A stretch of DNA of 64,000 nucleotides, taken from assembly GCF_008386495.1 (NCBI RefSeq), contig NZ_VTHJ01000044.1, forward strand, positions 103,413 through 167,412, read 5' to 3'. The position numbers and the translations under genes are program-made. Below the pieces are notes generated by a model that searched no databases, had not been told where the DNA came from, and was given only the letters and a program-made list of their open reading frames with translations. The DNA comes from Streptomyces tailanensis. Its GTDB lineage: Bacteria; Actinomycetota; Actinomycetes; Streptomycetales; Streptomycetaceae. Positions 25,659 through 33,960 of this stretch are shown piece after piece. Within the stretch, counting starts at the first letter, position 1; each line of letters starts with the position of its first letter.

Positions 25659-26432
25659 ATGCGCACGTTCCGCACCGCTCGTACCGTCCGAGTCGGCCGC
25701 CCGGACCGTCTGCTCGCCGCGACCGGAGTCGCCCTCGCGGCCCTCGCCCTCACGGCGTGCGACAACGGAATGGGCACCCGGGACGAGGGTGCGCCGGGCG
25801 GCTCCACCTCGACCTCGCAGACCACCGGCACCTCGGGCACGACCGCCGACGGCACCTCGGGCACGACCGCCGACGGCTCCACGGGCTCGACCACCGGCGG
25901 CTCCACGACCGACAATGCCTCCTCCACGACGGGTACCGGCACCGGCACCGACGCCGACAAGACCTCCGCGAACGGCGGGACCGACGACCCCGCCGACCCC
26001 GCCAGCCGTGTCACCTGCAACGGCTCCAACACCACGGTCACCGTTCAGCCGGTCTCCCGCCCGCTCAACCACATGCTGATCACCGTCAAGAACACCGGCT
26101 CGAAGTTCTGCGACCTCTACTACAACCCCTCGGTCCGGTTCGGCGAGGCGCAGTCGGCGCCGCGCGTGATCGAGGACTCCCAGCCGCAGGCCGTGGTGAC
26201 CCTCGCCCCCGGCGAGTCCGGCTACGCGGGTGTCCTGCTCTCCTCCGCCGACGGCAGCGGCGAGAACGGCACCACCGCCCACAAGCTCACCGTCGGCTTC
26301 CAGGGCCTCGAGCCCGGCAGCAACGGCGGCCCCTCCGCGCTCCCGTCCCTCCCCGCCGAGGGCGTGTACTACGACAGCACCCTGGCGGTCACGTACTGGC
26401 AGTCGAGCATGGACGACGCCCTGTCCTACTGA
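25659..26432 (+). CDS. Secreted lipoprotein with DUF4232-like domain
   Basis: 257 residues. The signal peptide has lipobox LTAC, then DNGMGTRDEG. A Thr/Gly/Ser linker with a repeated TSGTTADG motif covers about 45-95. The C-terminal domain has CNGSNTTVTVQPVSRPLNHMLITVKNTGSKFCDLY and LAPGESGYAGVLLSSADGSG, typical of DUF4232 beta-sandwich lipoproteins. It is divergent from the XRE membrane protein gene (238 bases between starts); the pairing is frequent and suggests a shared envelope role. Confidence 0.85.
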   Translation: MRTFRTARTVRVGRPDRLLAATGVALAALALTACDNGMGTRDEGAPGGSTSTSQTTGTSGTTADGTSGTTADGSTGSTTGGSTTDNASSTTGTGTGTDADKTSANGGTDDPADPASRVTCNGSNTTVTVQPVSRPLNHMLITVKNTGSKFCDLYYNPSVRFGEAQSAPRVIEDSQPQAVVTLAPGESGYAGVLLSSADGSGENGTTAHKLTVGFQGLEPGSNGGPSALPSLPAEGVYYDSTLAVTYWQSSMDDALSY

Positions 26433-26507
26433 GCGACATCACGCCGAGGCGGCCAATGGCCCTCCACCGAGGGCCAGGGACCTCCCACCCCCACAGCCGG
26501 CACCCAC

Positions 26508-26640
26508 GAGGGTCCGTCAGCACCACTCGTCTTCTCGCCGCCAGCCTCATCGCGCTGACGGCGTACGACGGCGGCCAAGGCGTACGAGACGAGGGCCCAG
26601 CCTCGACGCCACACACTGCGGACCCTCATGCGACGACCCA
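26508..26640 (+). pseudogene. Remnant of a lipoprotein gene
   Basis: In one frame the DNA reads TTRLLAASLIALTAYDGGQGVRDEGPAST, matching the signal peptide end and first mature residues of the lipoproteins at 23396 and 25659. The lipobox Cys is replaced by Tyr. There is no good start codon and no mature domain follows; the sequence runs into the 3' end of the minus-strand ATPase gene. It is a dead fragment of the same family. Confidence 0.65.
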
Positions 26641-27054
26641 CTCGCACCACACCACCTTCCCGGGGTTCCGTTCCCCGACTCCCCACTTGTCACTGAGCGC
26701 GGACACGAGCATCAGCCCTCGCCCTCCGTCGTCGGGCTCCTCGTCGACGCGCGGCTCACCGGCCCCGCTGTCGTGCACCTCGGCCCGCAGCACGCCACCG
26801 TCGAACCCCAGCCGCAGCGGGAACCCCCGCCCCGGCGGCACCCCATGCACAAGAGCGTTGGTCGCCAACTCACTCACACACAGCGACACATCACCACTGC
26901 GCTCGGCCTGGGCCAGCCCCCAGTCGGCGAGCGCCGTCCGCGCGAAGCCCCTGGCCGCGGGCACGGATCTGCGGTCGCGGCGGTAGAAGCGCTCGCGGAC
27001 GACAGGGAATTGAATCTTCGCGTTCACGAGACAGGAGTCACAGTCCGTGGCCAC
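26626..27054 (-). CDS. ATP-binding protein, anti-sigma-factor type (RsbW/HATPase_c-like)
   Basis: 142 residues. The N box is LCVSELATNALVHG, the G1 box AEVHDSGAGEPRV, and DDGGRGLMLVSALSDKWG the G2 region, as in the protein at 823-1293. It is a cytoplasmic GHKL ATPase likely binding a sigma or anti-anti-sigma partner. It is divergent from a DUF397 gene at 27149, a frequent pairing in Streptomyces; the XRE gene usually found with the two is absent here. Confidence 0.85.
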   Translation of the reverse strand: MATDCDSCLVNAKIQFPVVRERFYRRDRRSVPAARGFARTALADWGLAQAERSGDVSLCVSELATNALVHGVPPGRGFPLRLGFDGGVLRAEVHDSGAGEPRVDEEPDDGGRGLMLVSALSDKWGVGERNPGKVVWCEWVVA

Positions 27055-27148
27055 ACTGGTGCAGTGCGCAATCCCGTACAGATTTCACGTACGGGGTGCC
27101 CGACCGAACGCAGCGCTCTGCCCTGTTGGACCGCATGCTGGGGGAGCC

Positions 27149-27337
27149 ATGATCAGCGCGCCGCACTGGTTCAAGTCGACGTACAGCGGCGACGAAGGCG
27201 GCGCATGCATAGAGGTGGCCGTCACCCCCCACGCCATCCACATCCGCGACTCCAAAACCGCGGAGGGCAACGACGGCCCCACCTTCACCACCTCACCGGA
27301 GGCCTGGTCGGCCTTCACCGCCTACGCGGCCCACTGA
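27149..27337 (+). CDS. DUF397-domain protein
   Basis: 62 residues with the family pattern WFKSTYSGDEGGACIEVAV...IRDSKT and PEAWSAFTAYA at the end. DUF397 proteins usually follow an Scr1-type XRE regulator (a toxin-antitoxin-like or signalling pair), but none precedes this one. ATG 27149 follows GGGGGAG. Confidence 0.9.
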   Translation: MISAPHWFKSTYSGDEGGACIEVAVTPHAIHIRDSKTAEGNDGPTFTTSPEAWSAFTAYAAH

Positions 27338-27355
27338 CCCGCCAGGTACTGGCGC

Positions 27356-28348
27356 TCAGCGCACCATCCGCGCAGCCTCAACAGCCCAGTACGTAAGGAC
27401 GTTCTGCGCCCCAGCCCGCTTGATGCCGGTCAGCGTCTCCAGGATCGCCCGGTCCCGGTCGATCCACCCCTTCTCCGCGGCGGCCTCGACCATCGAGTAC
27501 TCACCGGAGATCTGGTAGGCGACAACCGGCACATCCACGGAGTCGGCCACGCGCGCGAGGATGTCGAGGTAAGGCCCGGCCGGCTTGACCATGACCATGT
27601 CGGCGCCTTCCTCCAGATCGAGGGCAAGCTCGCGCAGCGACTCCCGCACATTGGCAGGGTCCTGCTGATACGTCTTCCGGTCGCCCTTCAACGACGAGGC
27701 GACGGCCTCCCGGAAGGGCCCGTAGAAGGCAGACGCGTACTTGGCGGTGTAGGCCAGGATCGCCACGTCCTCCCGCCCGATCTGATCGAGCGCATCACGA
27801 ACGACCCCGATCTGCCCGTCCATCATCCCGCTGGGCCCGACCACATGCGCGCCCGCATCCGCCTGCACCTGGGCCATCTCGGCGTACCGCTCAAGAGTCG
27901 CGTCATTGTCGACGCGTCCTTCGGCATCGAGCACCCCGCAATGCCCGTGATCGGTGGTCTCGTCCAAACACAGATCGGACATCACCAGCAACTCATCGCC
28001 GACCTCGGCCCGCACATCCCGGATCGCGACCTGAAGAATCCCGTCCGGGTCGGTCCCCGGCGTCCCCAGGGCGTCCTTCTTGGACTCCTCCGGCACCCCG
28101 AACAACATGATCCCGGAAACCCCGGCCTCAACGGCCTCCACCGCGGCCTTCTTCAAACTGTCCCGGGTGTGCTGCACGACCCCGGGCATGGCCGCGATCG
28201 GCACCGGCTCACTGACGCCCTCCCGTACGAACGCGGGGAGGATGAAGTCGGCCGGGTGAAGCCGCGTCTCCGCGACCATCCGCCGCATCACGGGCGACGT
28301 ACGCAGCCGCCTCGGCCGCGTACCGGGAAAGGATCCGTACTTCGACAT
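27356..28348 (-). CDS. hemB: Delta-aminolevulinic acid dehydratase (porphobilinogen synthase)
   Basis: 330 residues, standard length. It condenses two 5-aminolevulinate molecules to porphobilinogen in tetrapyrrole synthesis. Seen are the metal/active-site region DLCLDETTDHGHCG, AYTAKYASAFYGPFREA with the first active Lys, and the Schiff-base Lys in MVKPAGPYLDI. It is on the same strand as hemD, hemC and hemA but separated from them by 19 kb of unrelated genes. Confidence 0.97.
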   Translation of the reverse strand: MSKYGSFPGTRPRRLRTSPVMRRMVAETRLHPADFILPAFVREGVSEPVPIAAMPGVVQHTRDSLKKAAVEAVEAGVSGIMLFGVPEESKKDALGTPGTDPDGILQVAIRDVRAEVGDELLVMSDLCLDETTDHGHCGVLDAEGRVDNDATLERYAEMAQVQADAGAHVVGPSGMMDGQIGVVRDALDQIGREDVAILAYTAKYASAFYGPFREAVASSLKGDRKTYQQDPANVRESLRELALDLEEGADMVMVKPAGPYLDILARVADSVDVPVVAYQISGEYSMVEAAAEKGWIDRDRAILETLTGIKRAGAQNVLTYWAVEAARMVR

Positions 28349-28589
28349 ACACCTACGCTACGCCCGCGCCAGCACCCCCTTTGCCAACACGGCGTCGGCG
28401 ATACACGGCGATACGCGCGGCAGCTTTCACGACTTCGCCTCACCCCACGTGTCCACTCATGCGTAACCTGTGAAGATGAGCAGCTCATGGGGGACAGCGA
28501 CCGTAAAAGGCCTGGCGGGAAGGCTGACACACAGGGAAATCCTTGATCCCATGGCTGGTCCACCGGAACTCCGGTAAAGGGGGAGAGCG

Positions 28590-30356
28590 TTGGGGCGGAC
28601 GAGCGGTCGGGGCACATTGCAGGACGGTTCGGCGGAGGACGCGGACGAGCGGCGTCGGCTCTCCACCCTGGACCTCGTGGGTCTCGCCGCCGGCGGTGTG
28701 GTCGGTTCGGGGTGGCTGCTGGCCGCCGGTCCCGCCTACGCCGAGGCCGGCATGGACGCCGTATGGGCGTGGGTGATCGGCGGGGCGCTGATGCTGCTGA
28801 TCGCCGCCGTGATGGTCGAACTGGGGATCGCCCTCCCCAAGACGGGCGGGCTGATCTTCCTGCCGCTGCAGGCCGCCGGACCGCTCGTGGCCACGGTGGT
28901 GGCCGCCGCGCTGTGGATCGTGTACGCGGTGAACCCGGCGAGCGAGGCGGTGGCCATGGTCCGCGGGCTGGCGCACTGGGTTCCCACACTGCTGGACAAG
29001 AAGGGAGACCACTACGACCTCTCCCCCACAGGCTGGCTGTGTTCTGTCGGCTTCCTGGCGCTGATCATGGGGCTCAACCTGCTGCCGCCGCGTCGGCTGA
29101 TCAGGCTGAACCTCTTCGTCACCGTGGTGAAGGTCCTGATCCCGGTACTGATCATCATCTGCCTGTTGCGAGCCGGAGCCGACAGCTGCGAGCCGGCCGA
29201 CGTCTCGTGGTATCTCAGCGAGCAGTCGAGGAACCTCGGAACCAAGCCCGGGGATCTGTCGCCCCTGTACGTCGTGCTGGGCGGCGGCGTCATCTACGCG
29301 TACATCGGTTTCCAGGCCCCGCTCGACTTCGCCGGCAACGTCAAACGGCGCGGCGTGGGCGAGGCCGCGCGGCTGCGGTGGGCGGTGTACGGCACCATCG
29401 TCGGCGCGTTCCTGCTGTACACGGCGCTGCAGTGGGTGTTCGTCAGACACTGCGGCAGGCTCGACGCAAGCATGCTCGAATCGCCGTACTCCCAATTCGC
29501 CTTCGGCCTGACGCTGTTCTGGCTGGCCTGGCTGGTCCGCCTCGACGCGATCGTGTCCCCGATGGGCTCCGGCATCGTCTTCACACACGCGCTGACCCGG
29601 GAGGTCGCCGCCCTGAGCCGCGCCCACCTCACCCACCGGGGACTGCAGACCGCGCGCCGGGCCTCGTTCCGCTTCCGGGGCGCCGAGATCGACGCCTACT
29701 GGATGATCCTGCTGGTCAACTTCGCCATCGGCCTGCTGGCACTCGTCGTGGTACAGGGCACGTGGGAGGAACTGGTCGCCCTCAACAGTGTGCCGACGCT
29801 GGTGGTGTACACCATGCCAGGCGTCGTCCTGGTGGCGATGAAACAGCTGGAATTCCGGGGAACGCGCCGGATGGTGCATCTGGCCCTCTCCTACGCCACG
29901 TTCGTCGCGATCGCCGTCGTGATACACGAGGCGAAGTGGGACGACGTGTGGCGGGGCATGGCCGCCATCGGAATCGGCTCAGCGCTGTTGCTGGGGCTGC
30001 CGTGGCTGGCGAGGATCGACCTGCCTTTGGTGGGGCGCCTGTTGCGCCGCTACGACGCGCGGGACCACGTCTCCCGTTTCGCCGCCCCCGGCGACCCCGC
30101 GGTACGGCCGGTGCTGCTGTTCCTCACGCATCTGGCGGTGCTCGTGCTGTGCACGCTGCTGCGGTACCTGGACGAGAGGGACGGCGAGGCCGACCTGCTG
30201 GCCAAGGTGACGCCCGTGGTCGCCGCCCTCTCGGCGGCCATCGTGTTCCCGCTGCTGGTACGGGCCTGCCGGCGCTACATGGCGGCCGTATCGCCCACCT
30301 TGCCCGCTCCCCGACACGAGGCGCGCGTGGAGCCGCCCGTCACCGCAGGGACTTGA
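28590..30356 (+). CDS. APC-superfamily amino-acid permease
   Basis: 588 residues with about 12-14 hydrophobic helices. TM1 has the APC substrate loop GLAAGGVVGSGWLLAAG. Later helices include VIYAYIGFQAPLDFAGNVKRRGVGEAARLRWAVYGTIVGAF, typical of the superfamily. The family imports amino acids or amines with H+; substrate unknown. The likely TTG start at 28590 follows GGGGGAG. Its stop overlaps the convergent helical-protein gene by 17 bases. It is the first gene of the region between hemB and hemD. Confidence 0.86.
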   Translation: MGRTSGRGTLQDGSAEDADERRRLSTLDLVGLAAGGVVGSGWLLAAGPAYAEAGMDAVWAWVIGGALMLLIAAVMVELGIALPKTGGLIFLPLQAAGPLVATVVAAALWIVYAVNPASEAVAMVRGLAHWVPTLLDKKGDHYDLSPTGWLCSVGFLALIMGLNLLPPRRLIRLNLFVTVVKVLIPVLIIICLLRAGADSCEPADVSWYLSEQSRNLGTKPGDLSPLYVVLGGGVIYAYIGFQAPLDFAGNVKRRGVGEAARLRWAVYGTIVGAFLLYTALQWVFVRHCGRLDASMLESPYSQFAFGLTLFWLAWLVRLDAIVSPMGSGIVFTHALTREVAALSRAHLTHRGLQTARRASFRFRGAEIDAYWMILLVNFAIGLLALVVVQGTWEELVALNSVPTLVVYTMPGVVLVAMKQLEFRGTRRMVHLALSYATFVAIAVVIHEAKWDDVWRGMAAIGIGSALLLGLPWLARIDLPLVGRLLRRYDARDHVSRFAAPGDPAVRPVLLFLTHLAVLVLCTLLRYLDERDGEADLLAKVTPVVAALSAAIVFPLLVRACRRYMAAVSPTLPAPRHEARVEPPVTAGT

Positions 30357-32043
30357 TGACCCAGTCCGCCGCCTCGCACCGCCCGGCCGCCCGCAACGCG
30401 GCCACCGCGTCGTCCCGGTGCCCCACGTCCGACCAGCGGCCCACGGTGGCCCGCAGGAGCAGCTCCGCGTCCGGCAGCGGCAGCTCCAGCACCCGGCCGA
30501 CGACCTCGACGACATCGGCCGGAGTCACCAACTGCTCGTTCTCCAGCAGCCGTTCGAGCAGTGTCCAGGCCACTTTGTGCAGCCCGGCGCGGTGCAGACG
30601 TCCCGCGACATCGGCGACCAGCGCGGCGTCGACCGGCAACTCGTGGGACGGGTCGGAGAGTTCACGGCAGGCGGCACGTACGGCGGCCGCGTGCCTGGCG
30701 TCGTGCAGCGCGCGCAGACACTCCACGAACCAGTCCCGGTTCCCGCCGGGGCCCATGACGTCCATGGCCAGCCGACGCCCCGCCTCGTCCGCGGCCCGGG
30801 TCCGGTCCCGGCTGCGCTCGACACGGCCCAGCAGGGTCACCAGATCGGCGCCGGAGCGCTCCTCGACCCGTACGGCGGCGACGTGGCACAGCAGCCGGGA
30901 GCACTCGGGGGCGGCATCGTCCAGCCGCAGCCATTCGCCCAGTTGCCTCAGCGCTTCGAGCGAGCGGGGCGAGGCACCGGGGTCGGGTCCCGCCACGATG
31001 TCGGCCAGCAGATCCCGGGTGGTACGGGTGAGGGCCGGCTCCTTGTACCAGGACGCCACGAGCACGGCCAGCTCCTGCACGTTGCTGTGCCCTGCCGCGT
31101 AGTGCCGCACCAGGGCGCACTTGGCCGGGGCCGCCTCGTCCTTCGCCAGCATCGCGCAGAGCTTCACCACGTGCCGGGGCTGTGTGGTGCGGCCGATGTG
31201 CTCGGCGAGGGCGTCGTGGCCGGTGCCGCGCCGGGCGATCAGTTTCGCCACCAGTCGCCGGGTCCGCTCCACCTCGGTCGCGTCCGAGGCGTTGAGCCGC
31301 TCCTCGACCCAGTGCTCCAGGACCCGCCCGGCCGGGCTGAGGTGCTGGAACGCGCCCGCCAGGTCGGCCATCTCCTCGTCGTCGCCCGCGCCGGCGGCGC
31401 CCGGCGGGCTGTCGGCGAGCGCCCGCAGGGTCAGCCCGAGCAGCCGGTCGGCCTCGCGTTCGCAGCCCTCGTCGCGGAGCGCGGTGTGCAGCAACGCCCT
31501 GTCGAGGTTGGTGCGGCCGGAGCCCGGGCTCGCGAACACCTGCACGGTGCGCTTCGCGAGCGCCGACTGCCGCCGCTCCAGCACCCGCACGAACACCGCC
31601 ACATCGAACGCCGTGCGCTGGCAGGCCACGTCGTGCACGATGCTCGCGGTGATCGGGGCGCGCTCGCCGCCGGACTCCGCCTCCTGCTGCATCAGGGCCA
31701 GCTCGGCCGCCTCCCCGACCGGCCGTGACAGGGCCGCCGTCGCCATCAGCATGACCGCGTCCCGCGGGTCGAAGTGGTGGGCGAGCTCGACCAGTTCCTC
31801 GACCGGACGGCGCAGGGCGAAGGCGTGCAGGGCGCGCATGGCCATCGCCTCGCGGTGCTCCTCCCGCATCCTGCTCAGGATCAGCACGAACTGCCTGACC
31901 TGCATCTGCGTCACCCAGGCGTACACCTCGTTGAGCGACTCGGCCAGGTCCGGCTGGAACAGGTGGTCGGTGCGGCGGACACCCTCGGCGCCGTTGGCGG
32001 CATTGCTGCCGTTGACTCCGTCGGTGCCGTCGATGGCGGTCAT
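30340..32043 (-). CDS. 567-residue alpha-helical protein of a caspase operon, unknown function
   Basis: I do not recognise a domain. The sequence is almost wholly helical, rich in Ala, Leu, Glu and Arg, with recurring antiparallel helix pairs (e.g. YAWVTQMQVRQFVLILSRMREEHREAMAMRALHAFALRRP; LGEWLRLDDAAPECSRLLCHVAAVRVEE). This suggests a TPR/HEAT-like solenoid, possibly a sensor or scaffold. There are no TM segments. Its ATG overlaps the caspase-like gene's stop as ATGA, so the two are translated together after the EACC1-like gene. Confidence 0.7.
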   Translation of the reverse strand: MTAIDGTDGVNGSNAANGAEGVRRTDHLFQPDLAESLNEVYAWVTQMQVRQFVLILSRMREEHREAMAMRALHAFALRRPVEELVELAHHFDPRDAVMLMATAALSRPVGEAAELALMQQEAESGGERAPITASIVHDVACQRTAFDVAVFVRVLERRQSALAKRTVQVFASPGSGRTNLDRALLHTALRDEGCEREADRLLGLTLRALADSPPGAAGAGDDEEMADLAGAFQHLSPAGRVLEHWVEERLNASDATEVERTRRLVAKLIARRGTGHDALAEHIGRTTQPRHVVKLCAMLAKDEAAPAKCALVRHYAAGHSNVQELAVLVASWYKEPALTRTTRDLLADIVAGPDPGASPRSLEALRQLGEWLRLDDAAPECSRLLCHVAAVRVEERSGADLVTLLGRVERSRDRTRAADEAGRRLAMDVMGPGGNRDWFVECLRALHDARHAAAVRAACRELSDPSHELPVDAALVADVAGRLHRAGLHKVAWTLLERLLENEQLVTPADVVEVVGRVLELPLPDAELLLRATVGRWSDVGHRDDAVAALRAAGRCEAADWVIKSLR

Positions 32044-33068
32044 CCGCCGCCCAGCATCGCGGGTTCGATCTCACCCCAGTACCTGACGAAGTCGACCGGG
32101 TTGCTCAGCAGCTCGCCGGCCCTCAGGTCGACACGGCGGGCCAGGTCGCGGCTCTGCTCGTCCCCGCTCTTCAGCCGCACCACCACGCGGCCCGCGAGAT
32201 CCGGGCGGCTCATCAGATCGCCCAGGTTGCGCTCGCCGTTGAGAAGCAGTTCGCGGACCCACTCGTCCACCGTGGCCGGCGTGCGCGTCCGGGGCCGGCG
32301 GCCCTTGGCGTGGTTGGTGAACAGCGCGGTCGCCTCCGAGGCGTCGTTCAGCAGCATGCGGGGCGCGTGGTGGACGCCGCACTCATGCATGCTCTCGTCG
32401 ATGCCGGCGCGAAGCGCGCCGAGGGTGAGGTCGTCGGGGTGGTCGGGCATGCCCTGCCCCAGCACGTTCAGCAGATGGCCGCTGAACGGCGTGCAGGTGT
32501 CGAGGGGCCCGGGCAGGTTCGCGCAGGCATCGGCCCACGCGTTGTGGATGTTGCCGCCGACCGCGGTGAGTACGCAGGTGCCCTGGAGGCGGGTGCCGAG
32601 GGCGCCCGGCAGGGCGGACTCGGGGCCCAGGTGGGGCAGCATGTTCGAGTAACAGCAGTCCGCGATCAGGACTTTGAGGCCGGCCTTGCTCTTCCTGATC
32701 GCCCGGTACACGTACCACGCGGACAGCCAGGTCCAGGGCTCGTTGATCCGGGAGGAGCCGACCGCGAAGTGGACCTGGCCGCCGGGCACGTCCTGCCAGT
32801 ACGCGCCGTGCCCGACGTACACCACCAGCAGCGTGTCCTGAGGCCCCTCACCCGCCGCGGCCGCCTCGTGGAGGGCACGCATCACACCGTCCGCGGTCCG
32901 CGCCTGCCGCGGCTCCAGCACCGTGAACCGGGACGCGTCGCCCCACTGGGGGTCCCGGGCCAGCGCGGCTCCGTACGCACGGGCGCTCGCCTCGATCGTC
33001 GGATACCCGTCGATACCGGAGTCGTCGTCGTACGTCCCGACCCCTATCACCAACGCCCGCGATGCCAT
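32040..33068 (-). CDS. Caspase-family (C14-like) cysteine protease
   Basis: 342 residues. Beta-strand ALVIGVGTYD opens the caspase fold; the catalytic His is His87 in VVYVGHGAYW, and the Cys is 138 or 139 in VLIADCCYSNM, both in the right order and context. After about residue 250 a C-terminal region of unknown fold ends LSNPVDFVRYWGEIEP. It is cytoplasmic or membrane-recruited. ATG 33068 lies 5 bases after the upstream gene's stop, and its own stop overlaps the next start. In related conflict systems the caspase is the effector; that role here is inference. Confidence 0.88.
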   Translation of the reverse strand: MASRALVIGVGTYDDDSGIDGYPTIEASARAYGAALARDPQWGDASRFTVLEPRQARTADGVMRALHEAAAAGEGPQDTLLVVYVGHGAYWQDVPGGQVHFAVGSSRINEPWTWLSAWYVYRAIRKSKAGLKVLIADCCYSNMLPHLGPESALPGALGTRLQGTCVLTAVGGNIHNAWADACANLPGPLDTCTPFSGHLLNVLGQGMPDHPDDLTLGALRAGIDESMHECGVHHAPRMLLNDASEATALFTNHAKGRRPRTRTPATVDEWVRELLLNGERNLGDLMSRPDLAGRVVVRLKSGDEQSRDLARRVDLRAGELLSNPVDFVRYWGEIEPAMLGGG

Positions 33069-33073
33069 GCCGG

Positions 33074-33445
33074 TCAGCTCCCCTCGGGGTCGTCGGAGCG
33101 CTGCGGGGGCTCCGGGTCCCGCGTGGGCTGTGGGGGCTCCGGGTCCCGTACGGGCTGCGGAGCCTGCGGGGGCTGGACGACGATGGTGACGATCGGCGGG
33201 TCCAGCCGTCGGCCCCGCCAGTTGTCGACCGCTCGTTGCACGGCGACCTGCACCACGGCCCCGGCGACACCGCCCAGCAGGGCCTCCAGCATGGTGACGG
33301 CGAGTTCGCCGCCGAGGGTGCCCTTCTGCCCGGCCGTCTCGAGCCGCCACGCCAGCCCCGTCTCCCGCCCCAACTCCTCCAGGAGATCCTGCGGCTCGTC
33401 CAGCCCGACCGGTCCCTCGACCTTCACGGAGATCATCGCTGTCAT
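33074..33445 (-). CDS. EACC1-like (effector-associated constant component) protein
   Basis: 123 residues. The N-terminal ferredoxin-like stretch is ISVKVEGPVGLDEPQDLLEELGRETGLAWRLE. A single glycine/alanine-rich helix at about 45-70 (GGELAVTMLEALLGGVAGAVVQVAVQ) is followed by basic NWRGRRLD, and the tail is proline-rich with QPPQAPQPVRDPEPPQPT repeats. This is the layout of EACC1 proteins that accompany caspase or trypsin effectors in predicted actinobacterial conflict systems. ATG 33445 follows GGGGGAGG. It is first in the operon with the caspase. Confidence 0.75.
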   Translation of the reverse strand: MTAMISVKVEGPVGLDEPQDLLEELGRETGLAWRLETAGQKGTLGGELAVTMLEALLGGVAGAVVQVAVQRAVDNWRGRRLDPPIVTIVVQPPQAPQPVRDPEPPQPTRDPEPPQRSDDPEGS

Positions 33446-33542
33446 CTCCCGTGCCTCCCCCGCTGCGCAGTGACATACACGTCCACTCTGCCAGCGCGAA
33501 CACGGACTCCGCGAGGGTGAACCGAGGCACACCGCAAGCTTC

Positions 33543-33893
33543 TTACGCCCCCTGAACGCCGCCCTCACGGGTACGAGGTCCTTCCTCGCCCCTGACGACC
33601 CGCAATGCGGGCCCCGGCGCGAACTCACCGATCTCATATGCGGCATCTCGCCAGTGGGCGGCCAGGTCCAGCTGGCGTTGAGGGTCATCCGATACGGGTG
33701 GCCCCGGCTGGCAGGGCAGGAGGGGATACAGCACGGCCACGGCGAACCGAACGGCGTGCATGGCGGCCCCGGCGTGGGGTTTCGCGTAACCCTCCCCCGC
33801 GCCCGTCAGCTTCAGGGTTTCCAGAGCGGCAGCGGTTCCGCGCAGCGTGTTGTACACCTGCACGTAGGCGGAGTGGGCCGTGTGATCAGCCAT
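33543..33893 (-). CDS. Small protein of unknown function (116 aa)
   Basis: 116 residues, helical N-terminal half (YVQVYNTLRGTAAALETLKLTGAGEGYA ... AVRFAVAVLYPLLP) and a polar C-terminal half. No known domain is seen, and no TM segment with confidence. It ends 98 bases upstream of the EACC1-like gene's start and may be in the same transcript, or belong to the upstream HTH gene's unit. The start ATG 33893 is preceded by GAGGAG. Confidence 0.6.
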   Translation of the reverse strand: MADHTAHSAYVQVYNTLRGTAAALETLKLTGAGEGYAKPHAGAAMHAVRFAVAVLYPLLPCQPGPPVSDDPQRQLDLAAHWRDAAYEIGEFAPGPALRVVRGEEGPRTREGGVQGA

Positions 33894-33960
33894 GTGTACT
33901 CCTCAAAGGTGGTGGGAATCGGTCGAGCTCCGGCGGGCTCCCGGCGCCCCGCAAAGGGCC

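Noticed and set aside
28349..28589. Integrase, tRNA or attachment site at the island edges
   Set aside because: None was found at either edge of the 28.3-47.4 kb region; only ordinary intergenic sequence is visible.
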